From Blastococcus sp. HT6-30 (GTDB taxonomy: Bacteria; Actinomycetota; Actinomycetes; Mycobacteriales; Geodermatophilaceae), in contig NZ_CP155792.1 in assembly GCF_039729015.1 (NCBI RefSeq), positions 1,508,001-1,572,000 on the forward strand: a stretch of 64,000 bases of DNA. Reading direction: 5' to 3'. Within the stretch, counting starts at the first letter, position 1, and every line of letters starts with the position of its first letter. Below the pieces are notes generated by a model. The model was not told where the DNA came from and did no database searches. It worked only from the letters and a program-made list of their open reading frames with translations. This document shows positions 26,304 through 35,382 of this stretch, in pieces. A program made the translations under genes and the position numbers.

Positions 26304-27533
26304 ATGCGGTATCTCTTCCGGCCACCGGCTACCGACGCGACCGGGCTGCTGTCGCTGCCGTGGCACCAGCCGCTGGAGGAGTGGGACGACGCCCTGCTCC
26401 TCGACGTCCCCTCGCGCGGCATCTCGCGGCACGTGGTGCGCTTCGTCGCGCTCGAGGGCCGGGTCTACGCGCTGAAGGAGATCGACGAGCGGCTGGCCCG
26501 GCACGAGTACGCGCTGCTGGCCCAGTTCGAGGGCGAGGGCCTGCCGGCGGTCTCGGTGCTCGGCATCTGCGTCGACCGGCCCGACGAGCAGCCGGCGGTG
26601 CTGGTCACCCGCTACCTCGAGTACTCGATGTCCTACCGCTGGTTGTTCTCCCGGCCACGCGGCGCCCAGTCGGCCGAGCAGCTGCTCGACACCATGGTCG
26701 TGCTGCTCGTGCGGCTGCACCTCGCCGGCGTCTTCTGGGGCGACTGCTCGCTGTCCAACACCCTCTTCCGGCTGGATGCCGGCACCTTCGCCGCCTACCT
26801 GGTCGACGCCGAGACCGTCGAGCGCCACCCGCGGCTGTCGCCCGGCCAGCGCCGCTACGACGTCGACCTGGCCCGCGAGCGGGTCGGCGCGGAGCTTCTG
26901 GACCTGCGGTACGGCGGTCTGCTGCCCGAGGGCATCGACCCGATCGAGGTGGCCGACAGCCTGCCCCGGCGCTATGAGTCGCTGTGGGAGGAGGTCACCC
27001 GCGAGGAGGTCTTCCGCACCGACGAGCAGCGCTACCGGGTGGCCGAACGGCTGCGGCGGCTCAACGAGCTCGGTTTCGACGTGGGCGAGGTCGAGCTGCG
27101 CACGACCGACGAGGGCACCCGGCTGCGGGTGGAGACCCGGGTCGCCGAGCCGGGGCACAACCGCCGGGAGCTGTTCCGGCTGACCGGGCTGGAGGTGCGG
27201 GAGCGCCAGGCCCAGCGGTTGCTCAACGACGTCCGGGCCTTCCGGGCCTACCTGGAGCAGAAGTCCGGCCGGCCGGTGCCCGAGACGATCGCCGGCCACC
27301 GGTGGCTGGGGGAGGTCTACCAGCCCGTGGTCGACGCCATCCCCGAGCACCTGCGCGGCCGGCTGGAGCCGGCGGAGGTCTTCCACGAGGTGCTCGAGCA
27401 CCGGTGGTTCCTGTCCGAGAAGGCCGGGCGGGACGTCGGCACGACGCAGGCCGCGCGCTCCTACTTCGAGACCGTGCTCCCCAGCACCCCGCAGGAGCTG
27501 ACGACGCCGTCGGCCATCGTCGGCCGCGGCTGA
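26304..27533 (+). CDS. DUF4032 protein with lipopolysaccharide-kinase-like fold
   Basis: This 409-residue protein resembles the DUF4032 family. Kinase-like landmarks are visible: RVYALKEID (the ATP-binding lysine), WGDCSLSNTLF (catalytic loop with Asp and Asn) and YLVDAETVE (metal-binding Asp). The region after residue 210 is the DUF4032 part (AEPGHNRRELFRLTGLEV, WLGEVYQPVVDAIP). ATG 26304 has GGAG at a suitable distance. It stands 130 bases upstream of a sugar ABC transporter on the same strand. A role in carbohydrate phosphorylation is possible but unproven. Confidence 0.8.
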   Translation: MRYLFRPPATDATGLLSLPWHQPLEEWDDALLLDVPSRGISRHVVRFVALEGRVYALKEIDERLARHEYALLAQFEGEGLPAVSVLGICVDRPDEQPAVLVTRYLEYSMSYRWLFSRPRGAQSAEQLLDTMVVLLVRLHLAGVFWGDCSLSNTLFRLDAGTFAAYLVDAETVERHPRLSPGQRRYDVDLARERVGAELLDLRYGGLLPEGIDPIEVADSLPRRYESLWEEVTREEVFRTDEQRYRVAERLRRLNELGFDVGEVELRTTDEGTRLRVETRVAEPGHNRRELFRLTGLEVRERQAQRLLNDVRAFRAYLEQKSGRPVPETIAGHRWLGEVYQPVVDAIPEHLRGRLEPAEVFHEVLEHRWFLSEKAGRDVGTTQAARSYFETVLPSTPQELTTPSAIVGRG

Positions 27534-27668
27534 ACCGCAGGTAACCGGCCGGTCGGACCGGCGTCACGCGGATGTCTCGTTCGGTTTGACAGCCCCTGAC
27601 GGCAGTACGACGCTCCAAGGACCCCCGAGATCATCGGGCTGCACCGGACGCCAACGGAGGCGATGCGC

Positions 27669-29024
27669 GTGTCAGAGATTCCCGATCTCCACCTGCCGCG
27701 TGCTCGGGCGGGGGTGTCGCTCCCCGGTCGCTCCCGACGGCCGCGCCATCTGGCCGGTGCCGCCGCGGGTGTCGTCCTCGCCTCGGCCCTGGCCGCCTGC
27801 GGCGGTGACTCCGCCGGGCCGCCGACCCTCACCTGGTACATCAACCCGGACAACGGCGGTCAGGCCGAGCTCGCCAGCCGCTGCACCGAGGCCGCCGAGG
27901 GCCGCTACCGGATCGAGACGGCCCTTCTCCCGCGCGACGCCGCCTCCCAGCGCGAGCAGCTGGTGCGCCGGCTCGCGGCGAAGGACGCGTCGATCGACCT
28001 GATGAGCCTCGACCCCATCTACGTGCCCGAGTTCTCCCAGGCCGGCTTCCTGGCAGACGTCCCCGACGACGTCACCGAGCGCGTCACCGAGGGCGTGGTG
28101 CAGAGCGCCATCGCGGGCGCCACCTGGAACGAGGAGCTCGTCGCCGTCCCCTTCTGGGCCAACACGCAGCTCCTCTGGTACCGCCAGTCGGTCGCCGAGG
28201 CCGCCGGCCTGGACATGAGTCAGCCGGTCACCTGGGAGCAGATCGTCACCGCGGCGCAGGAGCAGGACGTGGAGCTGGGGGTCCAGGGTGCCCGTGCGGA
28301 GTCCCTCACGGTCTGGCTGAACTCGCTCATCGAGTCCGCCGGCGGGTCCGTCATCGAGGACAACGCCGACGACCCGGAGAACATCGAGCTGGGGCTGGCC
28401 AGCGAGGCCGGTGTCCGGGCCGCCGAGGTCATGCGCATGGTCGCCGACTCCGGGCAGGCTGGCGCCGCCTTCTCCACCGAGAACGAGTCGGCCTCGGCCG
28501 CCGAGTTCGAGGGGGAGAACGGTGGCTTCATGGTCAACTGGCCGTTCGTCTACGCCCAGGCCCTCGCCGGCGTGGAGGGCGGCACGCTCGACCCGTCGGT
28601 GCCGCAGGACTACGGCTGGGCCCTGTGGCCCCGGGTCGACGAGGACACCCCGAGCGCCCCGCCGCTCGGCGGCATCGACCTCGGGGTGGGCGCCTTCAGC
28701 GAGAACGCCGACCTCGCGTTCGAGGCGGCGGAGTGCATCACCACCGACGAGAACCAGGCCTACTACATGATCAACGAGGGGAACCCGGCCTCGTCGGCCG
28801 CGGTGTTCGACGACCCCGAGGTCCTCGAGCAGTTCCCGATGGCCCCCACCATCCGGGAGTCGCTGGAGCAGGCCGCACCGCGCCCGCAGACCGCTTACTA
28901 CAACGAGGTCTCCGGCGGGCTGCAGCGGATGTACCACCCGCCGGGTTCGGTGGAACCCGGTGAGACCGGTGAAGAGGCCGGGGAGCTCATCACCGCCGTC
29001 CTCCGAGGGGAGCAGCTGCTGTGA
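27669..29024 (+). CDS. ABC transporter solute-binding lipoprotein (sugar type)
   Basis: This lipoprotein of about 451 residues captures a sugar for the adjacent importer. A basic N-region, hydrophobic core and lipobox LAAC with Cys44 mark it for lipidation. The mature part (PTLTWYINPDNGGQAELA...; MSLDPIYVPEF; FMVNWPFVYAQAL) fits family 1 binding proteins such as maltose or trehalose types. GTG 27669 is chosen because GGAGG (27656-27660) is 8 bases upstream; ATG 27663 would be only 2 bases away. The order matches LpqY-SugABC, so trehalose is a reasonable but unproven substrate. Confidence 0.9.
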   Translation: MSEIPDLHLPRARAGVSLPGRSRRPRHLAGAAAGVVLASALAACGGDSAGPPTLTWYINPDNGGQAELASRCTEAAEGRYRIETALLPRDAASQREQLVRRLAAKDASIDLMSLDPIYVPEFSQAGFLADVPDDVTERVTEGVVQSAIAGATWNEELVAVPFWANTQLLWYRQSVAEAAGLDMSQPVTWEQIVTAAQEQDVELGVQGARAESLTVWLNSLIESAGGSVIEDNADDPENIELGLASEAGVRAAEVMRMVADSGQAGAAFSTENESASAAEFEGENGGFMVNWPFVYAQALAGVEGGTLDPSVPQDYGWALWPRVDEDTPSAPPLGGIDLGVGAFSENADLAFEAAECITTDENQAYYMINEGNPASSAAVFDDPEVLEQFPMAPTIRESLEQAAPRPQTAYYNEVSGGLQRMYHPPGSVEPGETGEEAGELITAVLRGEQLL

Positions 29025-29983
29025 CGCAAACCGTTCTCCCACCGACCAAGAAGACGGCGCCCGTCTCGGCGCCCGACGGCACGGTCAGCGACCGGTCCCG
29101 CGGCGAGCGGAGGCTCGGCTGGCTGCTCGCCGGCCCGGCGTTCGTGGTCATGCTCGCGGTCACCGCGTACCCGATCCTGCAGGCCACCTACGAGTCGCTG
29201 TTCTCGTACCGCCTCACCGACCCGGGCAACCGGGAGTTCGTCGGCCTCGGCAACTACGGGGTGATCCTCAGCGACCCGCTCTGGTGGCAGTCGCTGTGGG
29301 TCACCGTGCTCATCACCCTCATCACCGTCGCGGTGGAGCTGGTCCTCGGCTTCGCGCTGGCGATGGTCATGGCGAAGGCGCTCGCCTCGATCCGCCCGGT
29401 CGTCCGGGCCGCGATCCTCATCCCGTACGCGGTGATCACCGTCGTCTCCGCGTTCGCCTGGCAGTTCGCCTTCGACATCAACACCGGGTTCGTGAACTCG
29501 TGGTTCGCCTGGCTCCCCGGAGTGGCCGCGGACACCGACTGGTTCGGTGACTTCTGGACGTCGATCTTCGTCATCTGCCTGGCCGAGATCTGGAAGACCA
29601 CCCCGTTCATCTCGCTGCTGCTGCTCGCCGGCCTGGCCCAGGTGCCCGAGGTGCTGCAGGAGGCGGCCCAGGTCGACGGCGCCACCCGGTGGCAGCGGCT
29701 GTGGCGGGTGACCATCCCGAACATGAAGGCGGCGATCATGGTCGCCCTGCTGTTCCGCACGCTGGACGCGTTCCGGATCTTCGACAGCATCTTCGTCATG
29801 ACCGCCGGTGCGAACGGCACCGAGTCGGTGTCCTTCCTGGCCTACCGGCAGACGATCTCCCGGCTGGAGATCGGGCTCGGTTCGGCGGTGTCAGTGCTGC
29901 TGTTCATCGCGGTGATGCTCATCGCCGCGCTGGCCGTCAAGGGGTTCAAGGTGGATCTGGGCGCGGCGAGAGGGGAGCAGTGA
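29021..29983 (+). CDS. Sugar ABC transporter permease (MalF/SugA type)
   Basis: This 320-residue protein has six membrane helices after a 35-residue cytoplasmic tail. The EAA loop, LQEAAQVDGATRWQRLWRVTIP, contacts the ATPase. GTG 29021 overlaps the binding-protein stop as GTGA, and the stop overlaps the next permease's ATG region (TGATG). It is predicted to form a heterodimer with the following permease. Confidence 0.93.
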   Translation: MTQTVLPPTKKTAPVSAPDGTVSDRSRGERRLGWLLAGPAFVVMLAVTAYPILQATYESLFSYRLTDPGNREFVGLGNYGVILSDPLWWQSLWVTVLITLITVAVELVLGFALAMVMAKALASIRPVVRAAILIPYAVITVVSAFAWQFAFDINTGFVNSWFAWLPGVAADTDWFGDFWTSIFVICLAEIWKTTPFISLLLLAGLAQVPEVLQEAAQVDGATRWQRLWRVTIPNMKAAIMVALLFRTLDAFRIFDSIFVMTAGANGTESVSFLAYRQTISRLEIGLGSAVSVLLFIAVMLIAALAVKGFKVDLGAARGEQ

Positions 29984-30816
29984 TGTCCGGGCGGAAGCGG
30001 GCGCTGTGGCTCGTCGGCGGTGCGCTGATCATCGTGTACTGCCTGTTCCCGATCGCGTGGATCATCTCGCTGTCGTTCAAGTCGACCAACGACCTGACCA
30101 CCGGCGGGTTCCTCCCCACCGAGTTCTCGCTGGAGAACTACGAGCTCATCCTCACCGGCGGGGCGAGCGGCCTGTTCCTGCCGGCGCTGCGGAACAGCTT
30201 CGGCATCTGCCTGATCGCCACCGCGATCTCGTGCCTGCTGTCGATGTTCGCCGCCTACGCGATCGCCCGGTTGGACTTCCCCGGCAAGAAGCTGATCCTC
30301 TCCACCGCGCTGGTCGTGGCGATCTTCCCGATCATCTCGATCGTCACCCCGCTGTTCAACCTGTGGCGGAACATCGGTCTCTACGACACCTGGCCGGGCC
30401 TGATCATCCCCTACCTGTCGCTGACCCTGCCGATCTCCATCTGGACCATGTCGGCGTTCTTCCGGGAGATCCCCTGGGAGATGGAGCAGGCGGCGCAGGT
30501 CGACGGCGCCACCAGCTGGCAGGCGTTCCGGCGGGTCATCGTCCCGTTGGCGGCCCCGGGTGTCTTCACCACCGCGATCATCGCCTTCTTCATCGCGTGG
30601 AACGACTTCCTCTACGGCATCTCGCTGACCTCCACCAGCGCGGCGCGGCCGGTGCCGGCCGCCCTGGGCCTGTTCTCCGGCGAGTCGCAGTTCGTGGAGC
30701 CGACCGGCTCGATCGCCGCGGCCGCGGTCATCGTGACCATCCCGGTCGTCGTCCTCGTCCTGCTCTTCCAGCGGCGCATCGTCGCCGGCCTCACCAACGG
30801 CGCGGTCAAGGGCTGA
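29983..30816 (+). CDS. Sugar ABC transporter permease (MalG/SugB type)
   Basis: This 277-residue protein has six membrane helices. The EAA loop reads MEQAAQVDGATSWQAFRRVIVP. ATG 29983 shares one base with the preceding stop and has AGGGGAG upstream. The conserved IAWNDFLYG near the C terminus is typical of MalG-like subunits. It completes the channel with the preceding gene. Confidence 0.94.
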   Translation: MSGRKRALWLVGGALIIVYCLFPIAWIISLSFKSTNDLTTGGFLPTEFSLENYELILTGGASGLFLPALRNSFGICLIATAISCLLSMFAAYAIARLDFPGKKLILSTALVVAIFPIISIVTPLFNLWRNIGLYDTWPGLIIPYLSLTLPISIWTMSAFFREIPWEMEQAAQVDGATSWQAFRRVIVPLAAPGVFTTAIIAFFIAWNDFLYGISLTSTSAARPVPAALGLFSGESQFVEPTGSIAAAAVIVTIPVVVLVLLFQRRIVAGLTNGAVKG

Positions 30817-30871
30817 GCGCCATGACCGACCACAGCCGCACCTTCCCGACCCAGCGAGGGGACGAATCCTG

Positions 30872-32161
<1,290 letters not shown>

Positions 32162-32190
32162 GAGCAGCGGGGCGGCTGAGGCGGCGCGGC

Positions 32191-32196
32191 TATCGT
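32191..32196 (+). promoter_or_regulatory. -10-like TATCGT upstream of lspA
   Basis: TATCGT lies 55 bases before the proposed CTG start of lspA. The predicted transcript start at about 32203 gives a leader of roughly 48 bases that contains the GAGGAG ribosome site at 32240-32245. Confidence 0.4.
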
Positions 32197-32250
32197 CTTC
32201 GGCGATGGCCGCGCGGCCACGTCGCGATCCCGCCGAGCCGAGGAGCCCCC

Positions 32251-32835
32251 CTGTCCGAGCACGTCGACCCGGCGGACGACGCGCCCCGGGGCTCCTCCGC
32301 CGTCGCGCCCACCGGCCGCACGCGCACCCGGCTCCTGCTGGGCCTCGCCGCCGTCGTCCTGGTGCTCGACCTGGCCACCAAGCTGGTCGTGGTGGCGACC
32401 ATCGAGCCGGGCGAGGACATCCGCACCCTCGGCGGGGCGCTGTACCTGACCCAGCTGCGCAACACCGGGGCGGCGTTCTCCTTCGCCGAGGGCTTCACCG
32501 TGCTGTTCACCCTGGTGGCCGTGGCGGTGGCCGTGGTCATCGTGCGGACCGCCCGCCGGCTGCGGTCGACCGGCTGGGCGGTGGCCCTGGGCCTGGTGCT
32601 CGGCGGGGCGCTGGGCAACCTGGTCGACCGGATCTTCCGCGACCCGGGCTTCCTGCGCGGCGGCGTCGTCGACTTCCTCTCGGTGTTCGGCCCCGACGGC
32701 AGCGTGTGGCCGGTGTTCAACGTCGCCGACTCGGCCATCGTCTGCGGCGGCCTCCTCGGGGTGCTGCTGGCGCTGCGGGGCATCGAGTTCGACGGCACCC
32801 GCAGCGGCGCGGACGACCAGGCCGACACGGCCTGA
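32251..32835 (+). CDS. lspA: Signal peptidase II (prolipoprotein), apparent CTG start
   Basis: This aspartic protease of about 194 residues cleaves lipoprotein signal peptides. It has four membrane helices. Key motifs are [23 protein letters not shown] and FNVADSAI, with the catalytic Asp residues in the last two. The first in-frame GTG or ATG (32362) falls inside helix 1, so the true start is upstream. CTG 32251 has GAGGAG 5 bases before it, and third-position G/C bias begins there. An out-of-frame ATG at 32205 does not encode LspA. Confidence 0.88.
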   Translation: MSEHVDPADDAPRGSSAVAPTGRTRTRLLLGLAAVVLVLDLATKLVVVATIEPGEDIRTLGGALYLTQLRNTGAAFSFAEGFTVLFTLVAVAVAVVIVRTARRLRSTGWAVALGLVLGGALGNLVDRIFRDPGFLRGGVVDFLSVFGPDGSVWPVFNVADSAIVCGGLLGVLLALRGIEFDGTRSGADDQADTA

Positions 32836-32854
32836 GCAAGGATCCCAGCCCACA

Positions 32855-32894
32855 CCCCGCTCGCAGGCTCGCGGCGGGGCCCTGCCGGAGGGCC
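32855..32894. repeat. Intergenic hairpin element, copy B (loop CGCAGGCTC)
   Basis: Arms CCCCGC (32855-32860) and GCGGGG (32874-32879) enclose TCGCAGGCTCGCG. A second hairpin, GGCCCT-GCCGG-AGGGCC, covers 32878-32894. The arrangement matches copy A at 17745. It lies between lspA and the pseudouridine synthase gene. Confidence 0.7.
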
Positions 32895-32922
32895 GTTCCA
32901 GTGCTGCACCGAGGCCGGCAGT

Positions 32923-32928
32923 CACAAT
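32923..32928 (+). promoter_or_regulatory. -10-like CACAAT before the RluD-type gene
   Basis: CACAAT is followed by GGAGCCC and GTG 32936. The spacer is almost the same as that before murE (GGAGCCCC), which supports a leaderless GTG start here. Confidence 0.4.
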
Positions 32929-32935
32929 GGAGCCC

Positions 32936-33874
32936 GTGACCAGCGCTCCCGGCCTCCACCGGGCCCTCCCGGTGCCCGACGGGCTGGAGGGCCAGCGGGT
33001 CGACCAGGCCCTGTCCCGGCTCTTCGGCCTGTCCCGCACCGCCGCGGCCGAGGTGGCCGACGCCGGCCACGTCGTCGTCGACGGCCGCGTCCGGGGCAAG
33101 GGCGACCGGCTCAGCGGCGGCAGCTGGCTGGAGGTGGAGCTGCCGCCACCGCCGGGGGAGCCGGCGCCGCCCCGGCCGGTCGAGGGCATGACGATCCTGT
33201 TCGACGACGACGACCTGGTCGTGGTCGACAAGCCGGTCGGCGTCGCGGCGCACCCCAGCCCCGGCTGGGACGGACCCACGGTCATCGGCGGTCTCGCGGC
33301 GGCCGGCTACCGGATCTCGACGTCGGGGGCGGCCGAACGGCAGGGCGTGGTGCACCGCCTGGACGCCGCCACCACCGGGGTCATGGTCGTCGCCAAGAGC
33401 GAGCGGGCCTACAGCGCGCTGAAGGCCGCCTTCAAGGAGCGCTCGGTCGAGAAGGGCTACCACGCCCTCGTGCAGGGTCACCCCGATCCGTCCCGCGGCA
33501 CGATCGACGCACCGATCGACCGGCACCCGCGGCACGACTGGAGGTTCGCCGTCGTCAGCGGCGGACGCCCCTCGGTGACGCACTACGAGGTCACGGAGGC
33601 CTTCGCCGCCGCCAGCCTCGTCGACATCCGGCTGGAGACCGGCCGCACGCACCAGATCCGCGTGCACTTCTCCGCGCTGCGCCACCCCTGCGTCGGTGAC
33701 ACGACCTACGGCGCCGACCCGACGCTCGCGGCACGGCTCGGGGTCTCCCGTCAGTGGCTGCACGCGGTGCGGCTGGGCTTCCCCCACCCGGCCGACGGGC
33801 GGTGGGTCGAGTTCACCAGCGAGTACCCGTCCGACCTCGCCGGCGCGCTGGCCGTGCTGCGCGCCGAGGCCTGA
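32936..33874 (+). CDS. RluA/RluD-family pseudouridine synthase
   Basis: This 312-residue enzyme isomerises uridine in rRNA. The N-terminal S4 RNA-binding domain spans about 18-75 ([26 protein letters not shown]). The catalytic domain follows, with the active-site Asp in [17 protein letters not shown] and the late motif [16 protein letters not shown]. An ATG at 32927 is 9 bases upstream in frame, but GTG 32936 matches the -10 spacing of other leaderless starts. The gene follows lspA, as in many actinobacteria. Confidence 0.93.
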   Translation: MTSAPGLHRALPVPDGLEGQRVDQALSRLFGLSRTAAAEVADAGHVVVDGRVRGKGDRLSGGSWLEVELPPPPGEPAPPRPVEGMTILFDDDDLVVVDKPVGVAAHPSPGWDGPTVIGGLAAAGYRISTSGAAERQGVVHRLDAATTGVMVVAKSERAYSALKAAFKERSVEKGYHALVQGHPDPSRGTIDAPIDRHPRHDWRFAVVSGGRPSVTHYEVTEAFAAASLVDIRLETGRTHQIRVHFSALRHPCVGDTTYGADPTLAARLGVSRQWLHAVRLGFPHPADGRWVEFTSEYPSDLAGALAVLRAEA

Positions 33875-33884
33875 CGCTCCTCCG

Positions 33885-34703
33885 GTGACGGCCCTGCCGG
33901 ACTCCCTCGCCGAATTCGGCCCGGCGGCGCTCGCCGCGGTCGTGGTGGCCGTCTACCTGGTGGTGGGGGAGCCGGTGGTCGGGCACGTGCTGCACGGGCG
34001 TTTCGAGGGCCGGCTGCGCACCGACGCCGGAGCCCGCCGCTCGTTCTACCGGCGGCTGCTGGTGCTCGAGTGGGGGCTGTCGGTGGTCGCGCTGGTCGTC
34101 TGGCTCGCGACGCCGGGGGTCGACGCCGCGGCGGTGGGGCTGGCCTGGCCGCGCGCGTGGCCCGGGCCGCTGACCGCGGTCGTCGTCGTCGTGGTGCTGC
34201 TGCTCGTCGTCGCCTCGACCCGCCAGCTGCGCGCCGGGGCCCTGCTGGAGACGACCCGACCGGCGCGCCGGTCGGGCCACTCCCCGCCCGCCCATGGCCG
34301 GCACGCCGAGCCACCGGGGCAGTCGACGCTGGCCCTGCTCCCGCGCACGGCCGACGAGCGGCGGCTGTTCACCGTCGTCGGGGTCACCGCCGGCGTCTGC
34401 GAGGAGTGGCTCTACCGCGGGTTCTTCCTCGCGGTGGTGGCGGCCGTGACCGGCGGGGCGCCGGAGGTCGTCCTGGTGGTCGTCGCCGCCGTCGCCTTCG
34501 GGCTGGCGCACGCCTACCAGGGCCGCGCGGGCATCGTCCTCACCGGCGTCCTGGGCGGAGTGATGGCGGTGCTCTACCTGGACACCGGCTCGCTGCTGCT
34601 GCCCGTGCTGCTGCACGCGCTGATCGACCTGCGTTTCCTGCTCGTGCCGGCCAGCGCGCTGCCCGCCCCGGGCGCCGGCCCGCAGGGGGATGCGGCCGGC
34701 TGA
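33885..34703 (+). CDS. CPBP-family intramembrane metalloprotease
   Basis: This 272-residue membrane protein carries the three CPBP (Abi/CAAX protease-like) motifs: EEWLYRGFF (Glu-Glu and Arg), FGLAHAYQG (His) and LHALIDLR (His and Asp). About seven helices are predicted, with a polar loop of about 45 residues in the middle (TRPARRSGHSPPAHG). GTG 33885 is 10 bases after the previous stop. The substrate is unknown; family members process prenylated proteins, peptides or bacteriocin-related targets. Confidence 0.88.
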   Translation: MTALPDSLAEFGPAALAAVVVAVYLVVGEPVVGHVLHGRFEGRLRTDAGARRSFYRRLLVLEWGLSVVALVVWLATPGVDAAAVGLAWPRAWPGPLTAVVVVVVLLLVVASTRQLRAGALLETTRPARRSGHSPPAHGRHAEPPGQSTLALLPRTADERRLFTVVGVTAGVCEEWLYRGFFLAVVAAVTGGAPEVVLVVVAAVAFGLAHAYQGRAGIVLTGVLGGVMAVLYLDTGSLLLPVLLHALIDLRFLLVPASALPAPGAGPQGDAAG

Positions 34704-34715
34704 GCACACGGTCAC

Positions 34716-34721
34716 CAGAAT
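34716..34721 (+). promoter_or_regulatory. -10-like CAGAAT before the GNAT gene
   Basis: CAGAAT is followed by GGGGCC and GTG 34728, the spacing seen at other leaderless starts. The first base deviates from TANNNT. Confidence 0.3.
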
Positions 34722-34727
34722 GGGGCC

Positions 34728-35183
34728 GTGCCGAGCCCCACCGCGCAGGTCGCCACTCCCGCCGACTGGCCGGAGGTCGCGGACCTGCGCACCCGTGTGT
34801 TCGTCGTCGAGCAGGGCGTTCCGCCGGAGATCGAGCGGGACGACGCCGACGCCACGGCGGTGCACGTGCTCAGCCGCGACGACGCCGGGCGGGTGGTGGC
34901 GACCGGGCGGCTGGTGGTCGACGGCGGGACGGCCCGGATCGGCCGGATGGCCGCCGTCGCCGAGGCGCGGGGGAGGGGCCACGGAGCCGCGGTGCTCGCA
35001 GAGCTGCACCGCCAGGCGGCCGGGTGCGGCGCCACCGAGGTCGAGCTGCACGCCCAGCTGCCGGCCCGGCGGTTCTACGAGCGCGCCGGGTACACCGCCG
35101 TGGGCGAGATCTACGAGGAGGCCGGGATCGCCCACGTCACCATGCGCCGGCGGCTCGGGAAGGGGCCGGCGGGGAGCGTGTGA
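34728..35183 (+). CDS. GNAT-family N-acetyltransferase (ElaA-like)
   Basis: This 151-residue single GNAT domain transfers an acetyl group from acetyl-CoA to an unknown amine. The N-terminal LRTRVFVVEQGVPPEIERDD is typical of the ElaA and YjcF group. The acetyl-CoA loop is MAAVAEARGRGHGAAVLAEL (R/Q-x-x-G-x-G/A), and the C-terminal ARRFYERAGYTAVGEIYEEAGI completes the fold. GTG 34728 follows the protease stop by 24 bases. Confidence 0.88.
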   Translation: MPSPTAQVATPADWPEVADLRTRVFVVEQGVPPEIERDDADATAVHVLSRDDAGRVVATGRLVVDGGTARIGRMAAVAEARGRGHGAAVLAELHRQAAGCGATEVELHAQLPARRFYERAGYTAVGEIYEEAGIAHVTMRRRLGKGPAGSV

Positions 35184-35232
35184 CGGAGTGGTCCGGATCG
35201 CCGGGACACGAACTGTCGGTGGTCGCCGGTAG

Positions 35233-35260
35233 ACCTGTCCAGGTGCGAGGATCGACAGGT
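35233..35260. promoter_or_regulatory. Inverted repeat upstream of dnaE
   Basis: Arms ACCTGTC (35233-35239) and GACAGGT (35254-35260) are separated by 14 bases, about 120 bases before dnaE. It may be a regulator site or a hairpin. It does not match the actinobacterial LexA box. Confidence 0.3.
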
Positions 35261-35382
35261 ACCGGTCCCCGCCCGAGCGTCACCGCCGAACGGCCTTCCC
35301 CGCCGGTCATGAGAACCACCCCGTCGACCCGCCCCGCCCCGCGCGGCCGGGCCGTCGAGACCCGTGAGGAGCACCCCGCACC

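Noticed and set aside
27575-27610. TTGACA upstream of the sugar ABC operon as a full sigma-70 promoter
   Set aside because: A -35-like TTGACA is present, but no acceptable -10 lies at 16-18 bases; the nearest TACGAC is at 14 bases. Not annotated.
32205-32939. Long open frame starting at ATG 32205 across lspA
   Set aside because: It encodes Arg-rich nonsense in an alternative frame, while the overlapping frame is unmistakably LspA. It is a shadow of GC-rich coding DNA.
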